NCBI RefSeq assembly: GCF_013003985.1
Contig: NZ_CP053073.1
Span: forward strand, 2,542,001 to 2,606,000
DNA: 64,000 nt
Reading direction: 5' to 3'
Origin: Usitatibacter palustris
GTDB lineage: Bacteria > Pseudomonadota > Gammaproteobacteria > Burkholderiales > Usitatibacteraceae
Below the pieces are notes generated by a model that was not told the DNA's origin, made no database searches, and saw only the letters and a list, made by a program, of their open reading frames with translations. This document shows, in pieces, positions 45,971 to 55,257 of this stretch (positions are counted from its first letter, which is position 1; every line of letters starts with the position of its first letter). The position numbers and the translations under genes were made by a program.

Positions 45971-48204
45971 CAATCGGCCTGCCCGTAGGTCTTGCCGTAG
46001 CCGGACTTCTTGTAGCCCTTGTAGCTGCGGTAGCCGCTGTACTCGCCGTAGTAACGCTCGGCCTTCTCGAGGTCGAGCTGGTTCAGCACGACGCCGAGCA
46101 CCGGCGCATTCACGCGGCGCAGTCGCTTGAGGCCATTCTGCGCGACCTGGTAGGGCGTGGCATCGGCCTTCACCACATAGATCACCGACGAGGCGTGCTG
46201 CGAGAGCACGAGCGCATCGCTCACGAGCTGCAGCGGTGCGGAATCGATGACGACGATGTCGAACGCCTCCTTCAACTTCGCGATCACCTCGTCGAAGCGG
46301 CGCGAGCTCAGGAGCTCGAGCGGATTGGGCGGTACCGTGCCCGCGGGCAGGATGAAGATGCCCGCTTCGGCGTGCTGGAAGATGCACTGGGAAGCCTGGG
46401 CCTGGTCGGCCACGAGGTCGGCGAGACCGGGCGCGCGCGCCTCTCGCCCGACGAGCTTGCCGATCTTCGGGCGCCGCAGGTCGCCGTCGACCAGCAGGAC
46501 CTTCTTCACCTGGCCGAGCGCGCAGGCGAGGTTGAACGAGAGCGTCGTCTTGCCTTCCTCCGGGACGGAGGACGTGACGACCACCACCTTGTGCGGATGG
46601 TCGAGCGCCGACATGAGGACGCTCGTGCGAACCGTGCGCACGGCTTCGGCAAACGTCGATTGGCTGTCATTGAAGAACGCGAGCTCGGAAACGAAGCCCT
46701 TCTTCATGAAGCCCTTGATCTTCTGCAGGACGCCCAGCGCCGGAACACCCAGGCGTTGTTCGACATCGGAGGTCGAATTGACCGTGTTGTTGAGCCGGTC
46801 CAGGAGCAACGCGAGCAATGCGGCCAGCAGGAGGGCGAGCATCGTGGCGACCCCGACGATCTGCGCCTTCTTCGGGGCATACGCTTCGCCCGGCACGGTC
46901 GCCGGGTCGACGACGCGCGCCACCGTGGAAGCGAGATCACCGGCCGCGCTCGTCTCCTTGAGGCGGTTGACGAACATGTCGTAGAGGTTGCGGTTCTGCT
47001 GCACCTCGCGCTCGAGCACGCCGAGCTGGAACTCCTTGCGGTTGAGCGACTGGATGTCGCCCTTGCTCTGGCCGAGCGCGCGCTCCAGCGCGGCCTCGTT
47101 CGAACGGGCGGCCTCGTACTCGCGCGACAGGCCCTGGACGACGACCTCGATCTGCCGCCATGTGTTGGCATGCGCCGTCTCGACTTCGGCGCGGGCCTGG
47201 ATCAGCTTGGGGTGCTCCGGGCCGTAGCGCTTGCCCGCTTCGTTCAGGCGGCGCTCGGCCTCGCCTTCGAGCTCGCGCAGCCGCTGCACCAGCGGATGCC
47301 GGAGCACCGCCGGAATCGTGTCGTACGTCGATTGCGACTTGCCCGCCTTTATCTGCTGGACGACGTTGTAGGCGCCCTCGGCCTCCGCACGCTTCTGGCG
47401 CGCCTCGACGAGGCTCTTCGTGATCTCCTCGAGCTGCTTGCTCGCACCCGACAGCGCGAGGCCCTTGGCATCGACGAGCCGCTCGCGGTCGCGGTAGTCC
47501 TGCAAGCCTCGCTCCGCGCTCTCCACCTTGGTGCGCAGCTCGCCCATGCGCTCGCGCATCCACGACGCGGCCTTCTGCGTCATCGCGGCACGTGCGTCTA
47601 GGTCCGATTCGATGAACACCTCGGCCAGCGTATTGGGGACCTGGGCCGCGAGCTCGCGGTCATGCGCGGTAAAGCTGATCTGCGCGAGCTGGCTGTTGCG
47701 CACGAGCTGCACCTGCAGCTCCTTGCGGAAGCGGCGCACGACGTACTTGAGGATCTGCTCCTCGCCGACGGGAATGTCTTCCTTGAGGAGATCCGTGGGC
47801 AGCCAGATGCCGCCGCTGCGCGCCTCGACCTGCCGCGGATCGAAGTCCGGGTGCGTCGTGAGCTTGAGCTTCTGGATCACCTTGCGCGCGAGCTCTTCGC
47901 CCTTGAGGATCTCGACCTGCGTCTGGTAGTACTCGCGCTGGATGAAGCCCTGGTTGTAGACCTCCTCGATCGACACGACCTTCGAGCGGCCCTGCTCGAT
48001 CAGGAGCGATGCGGTGCCGCGATAGGTCGGCCGCATCGCGAACACGATCAGGGTCGCGAGCACGCCGACGAGCGCGGTGAGCATCAGGATGCTCCAGCGC
48101 CGCGTGGCGATCGCGCGCCAGTACTCGACGATCTCGGGCCGATCGGCCTGGGGCTGGGCGGACTCGCTCGCGGCGAGCCGTTCCTGGAGCAGGAGGTCGT
48201 TCAT
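45970..48204 (-). CDS. Polysaccharide co-polymerase/tyrosine autokinase (Wzz-BY-kinase fusion)
   Basis: A 744-residue inner-membrane protein. An N-terminal Wzz domain has a first helix at about 38-58 (ILMLTALVGVLATLIVFAM) and a long coiled-coil periplasmic part. A second helix lies near 445-470. The cytoplasmic BY-kinase domain follows, with Walker A in SSVPEEGKTT (Lys552), Walker A' near LLVDGDLRRP, and Walker B in VVIDSAPL. The C-terminus is a tyrosine cluster (YYGEYSGYRSYKGYKKSGYG) for autophosphorylation. It controls chain length and export by analogy with Wzc. It is 1 bp after the export-protein gene. Confidence 0.94.
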   Translation of the reverse strand: MNDLLLQERLAASESAQPQADRPEIVEYWRAIATRRWSILMLTALVGVLATLIVFAMRPTYRGTASLLIEQGRSKVVSIEEVYNQGFIQREYYQTQVEILKGEELARKVIQKLKLTTHPDFDPRQVEARSGGIWLPTDLLKEDIPVGEEQILKYVVRRFRKELQVQLVRNSQLAQISFTAHDRELAAQVPNTLAEVFIESDLDARAAMTQKAASWMRERMGELRTKVESAERGLQDYRDRERLVDAKGLALSGASKQLEEITKSLVEARQKRAEAEGAYNVVQQIKAGKSQSTYDTIPAVLRHPLVQRLRELEGEAERRLNEAGKRYGPEHPKLIQARAEVETAHANTWRQIEVVVQGLSREYEAARSNEAALERALGQSKGDIQSLNRKEFQLGVLEREVQQNRNLYDMFVNRLKETSAAGDLASTVARVVDPATVPGEAYAPKKAQIVGVATMLALLLAALLALLLDRLNNTVNSTSDVEQRLGVPALGVLQKIKGFMKKGFVSELAFFNDSQSTFAEAVRTVRTSVLMSALDHPHKVVVVTSSVPEEGKTTLSFNLACALGQVKKVLLVDGDLRRPKIGKLVGREARAPGLADLVADQAQASQCIFQHAEAGIFILPAGTVPPNPLELLSSRRFDEVIAKLKEAFDIVVIDSAPLQLVSDALVLSQHASSVIYVVKADATPYQVAQNGLKRLRRVNAPVLGVVLNQLDLEKAERYYGEYSGYRSYKGYKKSGYGKTYGQAD

Positions 48205-48205
48205 G

Positions 48206-48763
48206 TCAGAAGAAGCTTTCCTCGACCGTGAGGATGTCGCCGGGGAAGAGCGTCGCGTTCAGGTCGACCTTGCGCGGGGTCTGCGAAGGATCGTCATCGC
48301 GGATCACGTTGAGCTTCTCGCGCGAGGCCCGCTCCTTGAAGCCGCCGGCGATCGAGATCGCCTTGCGCACGGTGAGCCCCGGAGAGAAGGGATAGCCTCC
48401 CGGCTTGTCGACCATGCCGTTCACGTAGAAGTTGCGGTACTCGTCGATCGTCACGGCAACCTTGGGGTCGACGAGGTAGCGCCCCTTGAGGCCCCGCGTG
48501 ATGAGATCCTCGAGCGCCCCCACCGTCATGCCCTTCACCTTGATCTCGCCGAGGATGGCGAAGGAGATCGTGCCCGCGTCCGACAGGCGGATCTTCTCGC
48601 GCTTGAGGTCCTCTTCGCCCAGCACGCGGATCGAGATGAGATCGCCCGAACCGAGTTTGTACGTGGAGAGCTCGGCGCTCTGCGCGGAGGCCGCAGGAGC
48701 GAGCACGAACAGGGCGAACGCAAGCGCCGCGACCTTCCAGGGTGACAACGAAGTCTCCGGCAT
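48206..48763 (-). CDS. Polysaccharide biosynthesis/export protein (short Wza type)
   Basis: A 185-residue exported protein with a signal peptide (1-27, ending ASAQ) and no lipobox. It has the Poly_export domain (STYKLGSGDLISIRVLGEED) and one SLBB-type domain (YVNGMVDKPGGYPFSPGLTV). It is far shorter than E. coli Wza, which has an outer-membrane helix domain. The neighbouring barrel protein may supply the outer-membrane part. It lies between the barrel gene (9 bp) and the BY-kinase. Confidence 0.92.
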   Translation of the reverse strand: MPETSLSPWKVAALAFALFVLAPAASAQSAELSTYKLGSGDLISIRVLGEEDLKREKIRLSDAGTISFAILGEIKVKGMTVGALEDLITRGLKGRYLVDPKVAVTIDEYRNFYVNGMVDKPGGYPFSPGLTVRKAISIAGGFKERASREKLNVIRDDDPSQTPRKVDLNATLFPGDILTVEESFF

Positions 48764-48772
48764 TCCTCGGCG

Positions 48773-50017
48773 CTACAGGGTGGCGACGGCCGTGAGGAAC
48801 CAGATGTGCCGATCGAATTCGTAGATCGGCTGGTTGGAGTCGCGATTCGTGTAAAGGTACTCCGCACCGAGTGTCAGCCAGGGCCGGAACTTGTAGTTGG
48901 CCTTGAGGCCGGCACTCCAGATGTCGTCGGAGCGCGGATTGCCCTGGTACTTGTCCTTCTGGAAGCGCGCGCCGGCCTCGGTCGAGAAATAAGAGCTCCA
49001 GCCGTGCTGCCAGGAAACACCCGTCGCTTCGGAAAGCACGAACGTGCCGATACCCGTCGATTCGACCGGCTGGCGGTAGGAGTAGACGTCGACCTTGGAG
49101 TAGGTCCGCGGCATCCACGTCACGAGGCCTTCCCAGCCGGTGCCGGAGAAGTCCTCGAGGACCGGCGAATTGAACCGCTTCTTCAACTGGCCGGCCTTGA
49201 TCGTTCCCGACACGGCCGCGGTCGCATCCCACGTGACACCGGCGTAGATGCGTTCTTCCTCGCCGGAGAGCGGGCTCGTCGAGAGCTTGTAGTCGAGGTC
49301 GGTCTTGCGGTACTCGACGAGGATCGAGGTCTTCGGCGCGACCCGGAAGTAGCCCGTGACGCCGGCTTCCTTCGTGTCGCGATCGCTGCCGACCGTGAAC
49401 TCGCGGTTGTTCTTGTAGCGCTTGGCGCCGTCCGAGTACCACGCCTCGACGCGGCCGCGCGCGTCCTTCTGCCCGTAGGCGAAGAGCACGGTGGGCGTCG
49501 ACAGCTCGTAGACGTCCGGTTCGTTGCCCGAGGGGCGGTCCGTCGATCCGCGCGCGTCGTGCGCACGCAGGAAGTCGTAGCCGAGGTGGAATGCGGCCTC
49601 GCGTGTCGCGAGCCAGTCGAGCGAAGTGCGAACCGTGTGGTCCTGGTAGTCGTCGTCGCGGCTGTCCTTGTAGTAGCCGAATCCGCCCAGGTAGCTCGCC
49701 AGCAGGACGAGGCTCGGACCGCGCGCGTCGATCTTGAAGCCGGGGCTGATGACGTAGAACACCGAGTCCTTCTCGTTGTCGCGCGTCTGGAAGAGGTTGG
49801 AGTCCTGGCCGATCGCGGCGCCGATGAAGGGCGCGAGATAGAACGGCGAGTCGCCGAGCTGGACGGAGCCCGCGGAACTGTCCTGCTTCGACGTCGACGC
49901 GGGGAACTCGTATTGCGGGCGCACGGGGCTCACGCCCATCCCCTGCTGTGCCATCGCAACGGAGGCGCCGGCGGCGAAGACTGCGGCCGCGAACGCAAAC
50001 CTGGTCTGCATGCTCAT
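48773..50017 (-). CDS. Outer-membrane beta-barrel protein of the exopolysaccharide operon (EpsL-like)
   Basis: A 414-residue exported protein with a signal peptide (1-23, ending AMAQ). The mature part is made of alternating beta-strands with aromatic girdle residues, and the last strand ends in the barrel signal IWFLTAVATL. The pattern matches the EpsL/VpsM-type barrels of beta-proteobacterial exopolysaccharide operons. First gene of the export block; ATG 50017 follows AAAGGTG. The 152-bp gap upstream (50018-50169) contains an A-rich segment and likely the promoter. Confidence 0.85.
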   Translation of the reverse strand: MSMQTRFAFAAAVFAAGASVAMAQQGMGVSPVRPQYEFPASTSKQDSSAGSVQLGDSPFYLAPFIGAAIGQDSNLFQTRDNEKDSVFYVISPGFKIDARGPSLVLLASYLGGFGYYKDSRDDDYQDHTVRTSLDWLATREAAFHLGYDFLRAHDARGSTDRPSGNEPDVYELSTPTVLFAYGQKDARGRVEAWYSDGAKRYKNNREFTVGSDRDTKEAGVTGYFRVAPKTSILVEYRKTDLDYKLSTSPLSGEEERIYAGVTWDATAAVSGTIKAGQLKKRFNSPVLEDFSGTGWEGLVTWMPRTYSKVDVYSYRQPVESTGIGTFVLSEATGVSWQHGWSSYFSTEAGARFQKDKYQGNPRSDDIWSAGLKANYKFRPWLTLGAEYLYTNRDSNQPIYEFDRHIWFLTAVATL

Positions 50018-50169
50018 CGGAACACCTTTCTCAAGATCGCTCCAAGCCACCCACGAAAATTCGCGCCTACGGGGAACCCGGCCAGGGGAAAGTGCCCGTA
50101 ACTCCTTGGTCTTCTTGTATTTTTTTCCTGTTTACCGAGTGCGATGGTACGTTCCCAGCCCCTCCGGCG

Positions 50170-51636
50170 TCAATCAACGCGGAAGAACTCCTCGAGCTTG
50201 CGCGCGACGAACTCCAGGTGCCTTTCGTCGAGCGCGGGGTACACGCCGAGCCAGAGGCTGTTGACCATGATGCGGTCGGAAGTTTTCAGTTCGCCGACCA
50301 CCCGGTAATTGCGGCCGTGGAAGTACGGCTGGCGGATGAGGTTTCCCGCGAAGACCAGGCGCGTACCGATGTGGTACTGGTCGAGATAGCGCTGCAGGTC
50401 CGGGCGGTTCACGCCGGCACCCTCGCGCAGCGTGAGCGGAAAGCCGAACCACGAGGGCTCGCTGTCCGCCTCGGCCTCGGGCAGCAGCACGAACTCCTCG
50501 ATCGTCCGCAGCCGCTCGCGCAGGAAGGCGAAGTTCGCCTTGCGCCGCTCGATGAAGTGCGGCAGCCGCGCGAGCTGCGCCGCGCCCAGCGCGGCCTGCA
50601 TGTCGGTGATCTTCAGGTTGAAGCCCGCGTGCGAGAACGCGTACTTGTGGTCGTAGCCGAACGGCAGGTCGCCGAGCTTCCAGGCAAAGCGCTTGCCGCA
50701 GGTGTTCTCGCTGCCGGGCGCGCAGTAGCAGTCGCGTCCCCAGTCGCGGAACGACTCGACGATCCGCTTGAGCTCGGGATCGTTCGTGAACACCGCGCCG
50801 CCCTCGCCCATCGTGATGTGGTGCGCCGGGAAGAAGCTCAGCGTGGCGATGTGGCCAAACGTTCCGACGAGCTTGCCGTGGTAGCGCGAGCCCAGCGCAT
50901 CGCAGCAGTCCTCGATCAGCCAGAGGTTGTGCTGCTTGCACAGCTGCATCACCACATCGAGGTTGAACGGGTTGCCCAGCGAATGCGCCATCACGATCGC
51001 TCGCGTCTTCGGCGAGATCGCGCGTTCCAGCTGCGTCGCATCCACGTTGTACGTCGGCAGATGCGCATCCACGAAGACGGGCACGAGGCCGTTCTGCAGC
51101 AGCGGATTGACGGTCGTCGGGAATCCCGTGGCCACGGTGATCACTTCATCGCCGGGGCGAAGGGCGCGATCGCCGAGCAGCGGCGAGGTCAGCGCGGAAA
51201 CCGCGAGCAGGTTCGCCGACGAGCCGGAGTTCACCGTCAGCACGTGCTTCACGCCGAGGAATGCCGCGAGTTCGCGCTCGAAGCACTCGTTGAAGCGGCC
51301 CGTCGTGAACCAGCCGTCGAGCGCGGAATCGACGATGGCGCCGATCTCCTCGGGACCCACGACCTTGCCCGAAGCGGGGATCGGAGTCTGGCCGGGGACG
51401 AAGGGCGCGGGTGCGGTGGATGTTTCGGCGAAGCGCCGAACGAGGGCGGCAATCTGCGCGCGGAGCTCGTCCGCGTCGGATTGCGAACGAGAGGAAGGCA
51501 GGGGAGAGCTCAGTCGTGCCTCACGCGATTCGAAGAAGGCCCTATTGTAGACTCGGACCGTCCCGCCCTGCGCTCTCGCACCCCGCCCGTTGAAGAGCCT
51601 CTCCTCGGCAAAGCTCGGTTCCGCCCTGTTCTTCAC
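50170..51636 (-). CDS. rfbH: RfbH-type CDP-4-keto-6-deoxyglucose 3-dehydrase (E1)
   Basis: A DegT/DnrJ-fold enzyme of about 440-488 residues. The Schiff-base Lys position is replaced by His in [13 protein letters not shown], diagnostic of the PMP-dependent 3-dehydrases that make 3,6-dideoxyhexoses. A Cys cluster ([13 protein letters not shown]) matches the [2Fe-2S] region of RfbH/E1. The start is unclear: the longest frame opens at GTG 51636, overlapping the divergent flippase. Family similarity begins near [14 protein letters not shown], and a TACAAT hexamer lies at 51544-51549, so initiation near CTG 51513 or later is likely. The reductase and CDP-glucose genes of the pathway are not in the window. 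Confidence 0.92.
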   Translation of the reverse strand: MKNRAEPSFAEERLFNGRGARAQGGTVRVYNRAFFESREARLSSPLPSSRSQSDADELRAQIAALVRRFAETSTAPAPFVPGQTPIPASGKVVGPEEIGAIVDSALDGWFTTGRFNECFERELAAFLGVKHVLTVNSGSSANLLAVSALTSPLLGDRALRPGDEVITVATGFPTTVNPLLQNGLVPVFVDAHLPTYNVDATQLERAISPKTRAIVMAHSLGNPFNLDVVMQLCKQHNLWLIEDCCDALGSRYHGKLVGTFGHIATLSFFPAHHITMGEGGAVFTNDPELKRIVESFRDWGRDCYCAPGSENTCGKRFAWKLGDLPFGYDHKYAFSHAGFNLKITDMQAALGAAQLARLPHFIERRKANFAFLRERLRTIEEFVLLPEAEADSEPSWFGFPLTLREGAGVNRPDLQRYLDQYHIGTRLVFAGNLIRQPYFHGRNYRVVGELKTSDRIMVNSLWLGVYPALDERHLEFVARKLEEFFRVD

Positions 51637-53053
51637 GACGGGGCTGGTCGTCGCGCTCGTCCACTTGCGGCTCGCCGTCGGTTACCTCGCTCCCGAAGTG
51701 GCCGGCGCGTGGGTCCTCGCGATCACGTTCGGCACGTGGGTCCTCCTGCTCGACCTTGGCTTCTCCCCCACGTTCACGCGCGAGATGAGCTTTGCACTGG
51801 GCGCGCCGGGCGATTCGACCGCGCGACGCGCCGACCTCGTGGCGGCGTCGCGGAAATTCTTCGCCTGCCTCGCCGTGCTTGCCTTCGTCGTGGCAGCACC
51901 CCTGGGCGCGATCGTGCTCGCGAGCCTCGTGGCCGATGCGGCGGGCCGCGCGATCTCGGTCGCATGGGCGCTCTACGCATTGGGCATTGCGCTGGTCGTC
52001 CGCGCCAACGGCGACCTCGCGATCCTCGACGGGCTCGGAGAGATCGCGCTCGCGCGCGCGGTGAAGGGCACGGCCGTCGTGGCGGGGCTCGTCCTCGCGG
52101 CCGCGGCGCTCGCAGCGGGCGCGGGCGTCGTGGGACTGGGTGCGGCGATGGCCCTGCAGGGCGCGATCCTCGCGCTGGCCGCGGCGACGTTGCGCAAGCG
52201 TCGGCAAGGGTCTGCGCGCGCGACCGCGAGCGCCGCCGCGACGCTGCGCGAGCTCACACCGGCCAGCCTTCGCTGGGCCGCCATGCAGCTGGGCACGCTG
52301 CTGCTGATGAATACCGGCAACGTCGTCATCGCCTACCAGGTCGGCGTGGCCGAAGTCCCGTCGTTCGAGGCACTGATGAAGGCGTGCGCCGCGTTCCACG
52401 GATTCGCGGTGGTGCTCATCGCCGCGACCGTGCCCCTGCAGTCGCGCCTGCACGCCGCCGGTGACGCCACCGAACTGCGCTCGCTCATGTTCCGCAACGC
52501 GCGCTTCGCGCCGTTCGTGGTCGCGACGCTCGGCGTCGCGTTCGCGCTCAACGCCGAAGCCATCGTCGCCGCCTGGCTCGGCCCGACGGTGCATGTCGAC
52601 CCCCGCGTCGCCTGGACGATCGTCGCGGTGATGGTGCTCGAGAGCCATCACGTGGCCCTCGCGCTCTCGGCGCTTGCGGCGGGGCACGTCGCCTTCGCCG
52701 TGCCCGCCCTCGTGGCGGGCGCACTCAACGTGGTGGTCGCGCTCCTGCTCGCGCCGGTGCTCGGGGCCTGGGGTGTCGCGCTCGCCCTGCTCGCCACCCA
52801 GCTCGCGACCAACAACTGGTACGTGCCCGCGTATGTGCTGCGGCTGTTCAAGGTGCCGCTGCGCGAGTACGTGGCGGCGGTCCTGGCGCCCGTGCTTGCG
52901 GCGCTCGCGGCCATGGGGCTCGTGCAGGCGCTGGCGGCCCTCGCGCTCGGCTCGCGGCCGGCGTTCATCGCACCCGCCACGATCGCGTTCGCCGCCGCCC
53001 TCGCGGGCGCGGCCTGCTGGCGCTTCGCGAGGCGCGCGCCGCACGCCTATTGA
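51590..53053 (+). CDS. Polysaccharide flippase-like membrane protein (MATE/MOP superfamily)
   Basis: A 487-residue polytopic protein with about 12-14 helices, resembling Wzx-type lipid-linked oligosaccharide flippases. It has no soluble domain. The start is a TTG at 51590; no better codon fits the first helix ([19 protein letters not shown]). First gene of the forward-strand glycan operon, divergent from rfbH. Assignment rests on topology and context. Confidence 0.82.
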   Translation: MKSLSSAKLGSALFFTTGLVVALVHLRLAVGYLAPEVAGAWVLAITFGTWVLLLDLGFSPTFTREMSFALGAPGDSTARRADLVAASRKFFACLAVLAFVVAAPLGAIVLASLVADAAGRAISVAWALYALGIALVVRANGDLAILDGLGEIALARAVKGTAVVAGLVLAAAALAAGAGVVGLGAAMALQGAILALAAATLRKRRQGSARATASAAATLRELTPASLRWAAMQLGTLLLMNTGNVVIAYQVGVAEVPSFEALMKACAAFHGFAVVLIAATVPLQSRLHAAGDATELRSLMFRNARFAPFVVATLGVAFALNAEAIVAAWLGPTVHVDPRVAWTIVAVMVLESHHVALALSALAAGHVAFAVPALVAGALNVVVALLLAPVLGAWGVALALLATQLATNNWYVPAYVLRLFKVPLREYVAAVLAPVLAALAAMGLVQALAALALGSRPAFIAPATIAFAAALAGAACWRFARRAPHAY

Positions 53054-53080
53054 GAAGGGCCGCTGCGGTATATTCCGGGC

Positions 53081-54175
53081 ATGAGTTCTGCAAGCCCCGG
53101 CGGCGAGCCGCGCCGCTTCGATGCACCCGTCCTGACCATCGCGATACCGACGTACAACAGGTCGCGCTACGTGCGCCGGCTGCTCGCCTCGATCGTCGCG
53201 CAGCTCGCGGCCCATCGCGATGCGGTGAAGGTCCTGGTGATCGACAACTGCTCGCCCGACGACACGCAGGCCGCCGTTGCACCCTTCCTTCGCAAGGGAC
53301 TGCCGCTCGCGTACGTGCGCAACGAGACGAACATCGGCATGGACGGCAACATCCGCAAGTGCTTCATGGACGCCGACACCGAGTACGTGTGGATCTTCGG
53401 CGACGACGATGTCCTCCTCGAGGGCGCGCTCGGCCAGGTGCTCGCCTGGATCGGCGCGCAGCGCTTCGCGCTGATCCACGTGGGCGGCTACAGCTTCCGC
53501 GGCGACTTCGCGCCGCGCCGCAAGTACTTCCTGAACCTCGGCCCGACGCGCGTGACCGACCGCGGCGATGTCCTCTACTGCGTGAACTGCCTGCTCACCT
53601 TCATTTCGCGCAACATCGTCAACAAGCGCGCGGCGCAGGAGATGGCGCCGGGCTCCTCGTTCGACGCGTACCTGGGCTCGATCATCAACCAGCTGTCGTT
53701 CGTCTTCGCCGCTCTGCGCTCGGATCTTCCCTGCGTCATCCTTTCGCGCAGCCTCGTGGGCGCGCAGATCGAGAACTCGGGCGGCTACGAACCCGCCGAG
53801 GTGTTCGGCCGCGGCATGCTCGCCATCGTGGAGCGCGAATTCCCGGGCGAGGCAAGGCTGCGGCAGCGCTTCGAGAACGAGATCCTCGAGATCCACTTCC
53901 CGCACCAGATCGCGAGCATGCGCCGCTCGGCGCGCTTCACGACCGAGGGCTACCTCGGCAAGCTGCGCGAGACCTTCGCGCACAACTTCCGCTTCTGGCT
54001 CTTCTGCTACCCGGTCGCGGTCCTGCCCCTCGCGCTCGCGAAGCCCGCGAGCCTCGTGGTGCGCGCGATCCTGAAGGTGAAGCGCATCGCAGCCGAGATC
54101 ACGTGGTACTGCGTTTTGCCGCGCCACGCGCAACGCAGCCGGTTCTCCGCGCTGCTGTTCGGTTCGCGTCCCTAG
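53081..54175 (+). CDS. Family 2 glycosyltransferase
   Basis: A 364-residue GT2 (GT-A fold) enzyme. The N-terminal motif is LTIAIPTYNRSRYVRRLL, the nucleotide-sugar Asp region is VIDNCSPDD, and the metal motif is IFGDDD (105-110). The C-terminal region has one amphipathic or membrane-associated segment (FRFWLFCYPVAVLPLAL). The layout resembles abequosyltransferase-like GT2s; next to rfbH this makes a dideoxyhexose donor possible, but that is an inference. Confidence 0.9.
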   Translation: MSSASPGGEPRRFDAPVLTIAIPTYNRSRYVRRLLASIVAQLAAHRDAVKVLVIDNCSPDDTQAAVAPFLRKGLPLAYVRNETNIGMDGNIRKCFMDADTEYVWIFGDDDVLLEGALGQVLAWIGAQRFALIHVGGYSFRGDFAPRRKYFLNLGPTRVTDRGDVLYCVNCLLTFISRNIVNKRAAQEMAPGSSFDAYLGSIINQLSFVFAALRSDLPCVILSRSLVGAQIENSGGYEPAEVFGRGMLAIVEREFPGEARLRQRFENEILEIHFPHQIASMRRSARFTTEGYLGKLRETFAHNFRFWLFCYPVAVLPLALAKPASLVVRAILKVKRIAAEITWYCVLPRHAQRSRFSALLFGSRP

Positions 54176-54177
54176 CG

Positions 54178-55257
54178 ATGCGCGTCCTCATCGCCTGCCC
54201 CTACCCCCTGGGCATCGCGCCGAGCCAGCGCTTCCGCTTCGAGCAGTTCCTCGGCGCGCTCGAGCAGGCGGGCGTAAGCGTCGAGGTCGCGCCGTTTTTC
54301 TCGCGGCCGGCCATGGACATCCTCTACGCGCGCGGCGCGTCGCTGCGCAAAGCGCTGCACGTGCTCGCGGGTTTCGCCCGCCGCTTCATCCTGGCGCTTC
54401 GCCTGTCGCGCTTCGACTGGGTGATGGTGCATCGCGGCGCGATCCCGCTCGGACCGCCGGTGTTCGAGTGGCTGCTGTTCGCGGTGGGCAAGCGCGTGGT
54501 CTACGACTTCGACGACGCGATCTACGTGCCCCAGGTCTCGAAGGCCAATCCGATCGCCGCAGCGCTCAAGTGCGAGTGGAAGGTCGACTACATCACCCGC
54601 CGCGCCGCGCGCGTGGCCGTGTGCAATCCCTACCTGCGTGCCTGGGCGCTGGAGCGCAATGCGCAGGTGGCGCTCCTGCCCACGACCATCGACTTCGACT
54701 ACCATGTGCCGCGCGGGCGCCAGGGCTCGCGCATCACGATCGGCTGGACCGGCTCGCACAGCACCGCCCGTTACCTCGACCTCGTGCGCGAGGCGATCGC
54801 CCTCCTCGACCAACGCCACGAATTCACCTTCCTCGTGATCTGCGACCACGACCCCGGCTTTCCCGGCCTGCGCGACTATCAATTCGTCCCCTGGCGAATG
54901 CAGTCGGAGATCGCGGACCTCTCGCGCATCGACATCGGCCTGATGCCCGTGCCCGACGGCGAGTGGGAGATGGGCAAGGTGGGCTTCAAGGCCATCCAGT
55001 ATTCGGGAGTGTGCGCGGTGCCGGTCGTGTCTTCGACGGGCTCGGGCCACGAGGTCGTGGACGACGGACAGTCGGGCTTCGTGGTGGAGAACACGACGCA
55101 GGCGTGGGTGGATGCCATCGAGAGCCTGCTGCGCAATCCCGCGCGCCTCGAGGCGATGGGCGCACGCGCCCGCGCGCACGTCGAACCGCGCTATTCGATG
55201 CACTCGCAACGCGCGACCTTCCTGTCGCTCTTCGGCGAAGGCGCGCTGCCATGCTGA
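54178..55257 (+). CDS. GT-B fold glycosyltransferase (group 1-like)
   Basis: A 359-residue GT-B enzyme. It starts VLIACPYPLGIAPSQRFRFE, has YDFDDAIYV in the acceptor half, and IGWTGSHSTARYLDLV at the domain boundary. Its donor-site end is MGKVGFKAIQYSGVCAVPVVSS, of the E-x7-E type with Lys-Gln changes. The C-terminal Rossmann half ends in a helix. ATG 54178 is 2 bp after the previous stop. Confidence 0.88.
   Translation: MRVLIACPYPLGIAPSQRFRFEQFLGALEQAGVSVEVAPFFSRPAMDILYARGASLRKALHVLAGFARRFILALRLSRFDWVMVHRGAIPLGPPVFEWLLFAVGKRVVYDFDDAIYVPQVSKANPIAAALKCEWKVDYITRRAARVAVCNPYLRAWALERNAQVALLPTTIDFDYHVPRGRQGSRITIGWTGSHSTARYLDLVREAIALLDQRHEFTFLVICDHDPGFPGLRDYQFVPWRMQSEIADLSRIDIGLMPVPDGEWEMGKVGFKAIQYSGVCAVPVVSSTGSGHEVVDDGQSGFVVENTTQAWVDAIESLLRNPARLEAMGARARAHVEPRYSMHSQRATFLSLFGEGALPC

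Noticed and set aside
51542..54133. An 863-codon reverse-strand frame opposite the flippase and GT2 genes
   Set aside because: Translation is Arg/Glu/His-rich without domains, and the forward frames are clear genes.
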